Positions 63,147 to 64,000 of a DNA stretch of 64,000 bases are shown here, one piece after another. The stretch spans positions 148,044 through 212,043 of the forward strand of contig JBLWZN010000001.1 in assembly GCA_048266425.1 (NCBI GenBank). The letters are read 5' to 3'. Both the position numbers and the translations under genes were made by a program. A model generated the notes under the pieces. The model was not told the origin of the DNA, searched no databases, and was given only the letters and a program-made list of their open reading frames with translations. Every line of letters starts with the position of its first letter. Position 1 is the first letter of the stretch. This DNA is from Cerina sp048266425 (GTDB taxonomy: Bacteria > Bacteroidota > Bacteroidia > Flavobacteriales > Flavobacteriaceae).

Positions 63147-64000
63147 GTGAAAAAAGTAAAATTCATTTTGTTTGCCCTAGGTCTATCTTTTTTGTCTCCA
63201 CTGGTAGCCCAGGAAAATTGGGAAATTCTTTTTGATGGAAAAAATCTCAATAATTTTGAGCAACTTAACGGGAATGCCAAATACGAGATCAAGGACGGGG
63301 AACTTATTGGAATTTCGAGGTTAAACACCCCAAATAGTTTTATGGCCACCAAAAAGAAATATGGCGACTTTATCCTAGAGTTTGATGTTTGGGTAGAGAA
63401 TGGTCTAAACTCTGGGGTGCAATTTAGAAGTTTGAGTTCGCCTGACTATATGAATGGCCGGGTACACGGATACCAATGTGAAATTGAGACAAGCCCCAGG
63501 AAATGGGCCGGGGGAATCTATGATGAGGCCAGAAGGGGTTGGCTTTACCCGCTAACCCGTAATCCCAAGGGACAAGAGGCATTTGTCAACGGGCAATGGA
63601 ACCATTATAGGATAGAGGCCATTGGACCAAATATCCGGACCTGGATCAACGGGATCCAATGCGCCAACTTGGTGGATGACATGACCCCTACTGGATTTAT
63701 TGCCTTTCAGGTTCATGGAATCGGCGATAAGGAACACGAAGGCAAGGTCGTAAAATGGAAGAATATACGTATCCAGACCACCAATCTGGATACCAACCGT
63801 AAAACCGTTGATCCAGATGTGCCAGAAGTGAGCTACTTGGTCAACCAATTGACCGAAAACGAGAAGCGCAAAGGCTGGAGATTGCTTTGGGATGGTAAGA
63901 CCACCAACGGTTGGCGCGGGGCCAAACTGGATAATTTCCCCGACAAGGGCTGGGATATAATGGATGGTATCCTAACCGTTCAGGCGGCTAACGGAGCCGG
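63147..64000 (+). CDS. DUF1080 (3-keto-disaccharide hydrolase-like) protein, truncated by window end
   Basis: The frame starts with GTG at 63147, gives a signal peptide (KKVKFILFALGLSFLSPLVAQ) and runs out of the window after 284 codons. The first domain (about 25-205) is a DUF1080 jelly roll: WEILFDGKNLNNFEQL, NSGVQFRS, GWLYPLTRNPKGQEAF and FIAFQVHGIG. A second domain begins with GWRLLWDGKTTNGWRG, so the complete protein is probably a tandem DUF1080. These domains bind or hydrolyse 3-keto-glycosides or act as sugar-binding lectins. The upstream palindrome may be its operator. Confidence 0.8.
   Translation, partial: MKKVKFILFALGLSFLSPLVAQENWEILFDGKNLNNFEQLNGNAKYEIKDGELIGISRLNTPNSFMATKKKYGDFILEFDVWVENGLNSGVQFRSLSSPDYMNGRVHGYQCEIETSPRKWAGGIYDEARRGWLYPLTRNPKGQEAFVNGQWNHYRIEAIGPNIRTWINGIQCANLVDDMTPTGFIAFQVHGIGDKEHEGKVVKWKNIRIQTTNLDTNRKTVDPDVPEVSYLVNQLTENEKRKGWRLLWDGKTTNGWRGAKLDNFPDKGWDIMDGILTVQAANGA

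Overview
The window reads as chromosome of a marine-type member of the Flavobacteriaceae (Bacteroidota), perhaps near Arenibacter, Maribacter or Zobellia. The genus is inference. The family rests on gldJ (gliding), porV (type IX secretion), the bat aerotolerance operon with MoxR, two sulfatases, several glycoside hydrolases, A-rich leaders without Shine-Dalgarno motifs, and TTTG / TAnnTTTG promoter motifs. No rRNA, CRISPR array, prophage or intact transposase gene was seen.

Layout. 1-832: an acyl-CoA carboxylase pair (biotin carboxylase, cut by the window edge, and biotin carrier). 1080-1466: a terminator and two tandem 37-residue paralogous ORFs that are easy to miss. 1754-5120: GH18 and DUF4838 proteins, probably acting on N-acetylated glycans. 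5574-6896: phosphofructokinase. 7423-7778: initiator tRNA-Met flanked by partial copies of its own ends. 7967-12527: alanine symporter, era, der and a phytanoyl-CoA dioxygenase-like enzyme. 12683-15607: ClC channel, a small STAS-like protein and tRNA-Val. 15664-23816: the flavobacterial core block murF, gldJ, porV, cdd, pdhA, pdhC, with porU absent from the place where I recall it in relatives. Then an M28 peptidase and an SDR.

25878-35534 is an accessory glycan region on the minus strand: GH43, GH3, two paralogous outer-membrane barrel proteins around an AT-rich DUF502 gene, an extracytoplasmic HAD phosphatase and an arylsulfatase. 36160-43901 is the bat operon (moxR, DUF58, DUF4381-like, batA, fused batB-batC, batD). 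Its coding junctions overlap, except where palindromic G/C-rich repeats and a decayed DUF559 nuclease gene have been inserted. 44364-47056: a second arylsulfatase and a PAS/HTH regulator.

47232-53697 is the most interesting metabolic locus: two ATP-grasp-type proteins (one with a histone-H1-like lysine tail), a GCS2 carboxylate-amine ligase, a class I glutamine amidotransferase and two GxSxG esterases. Together they look like a pathway for an unknown amide- or peptide-linked small molecule. The remainder holds an AI-2E family permease, HAD hydrolase, SprT-like protein, mannose-1-phosphate guanylyltransferase, DUF389 protein, an MlaEF-type lipid ABC transporter, a PafA-type phosphatase, and a DUF1080 gene cut by the window end and preceded by a perfect LacI-style palindrome.
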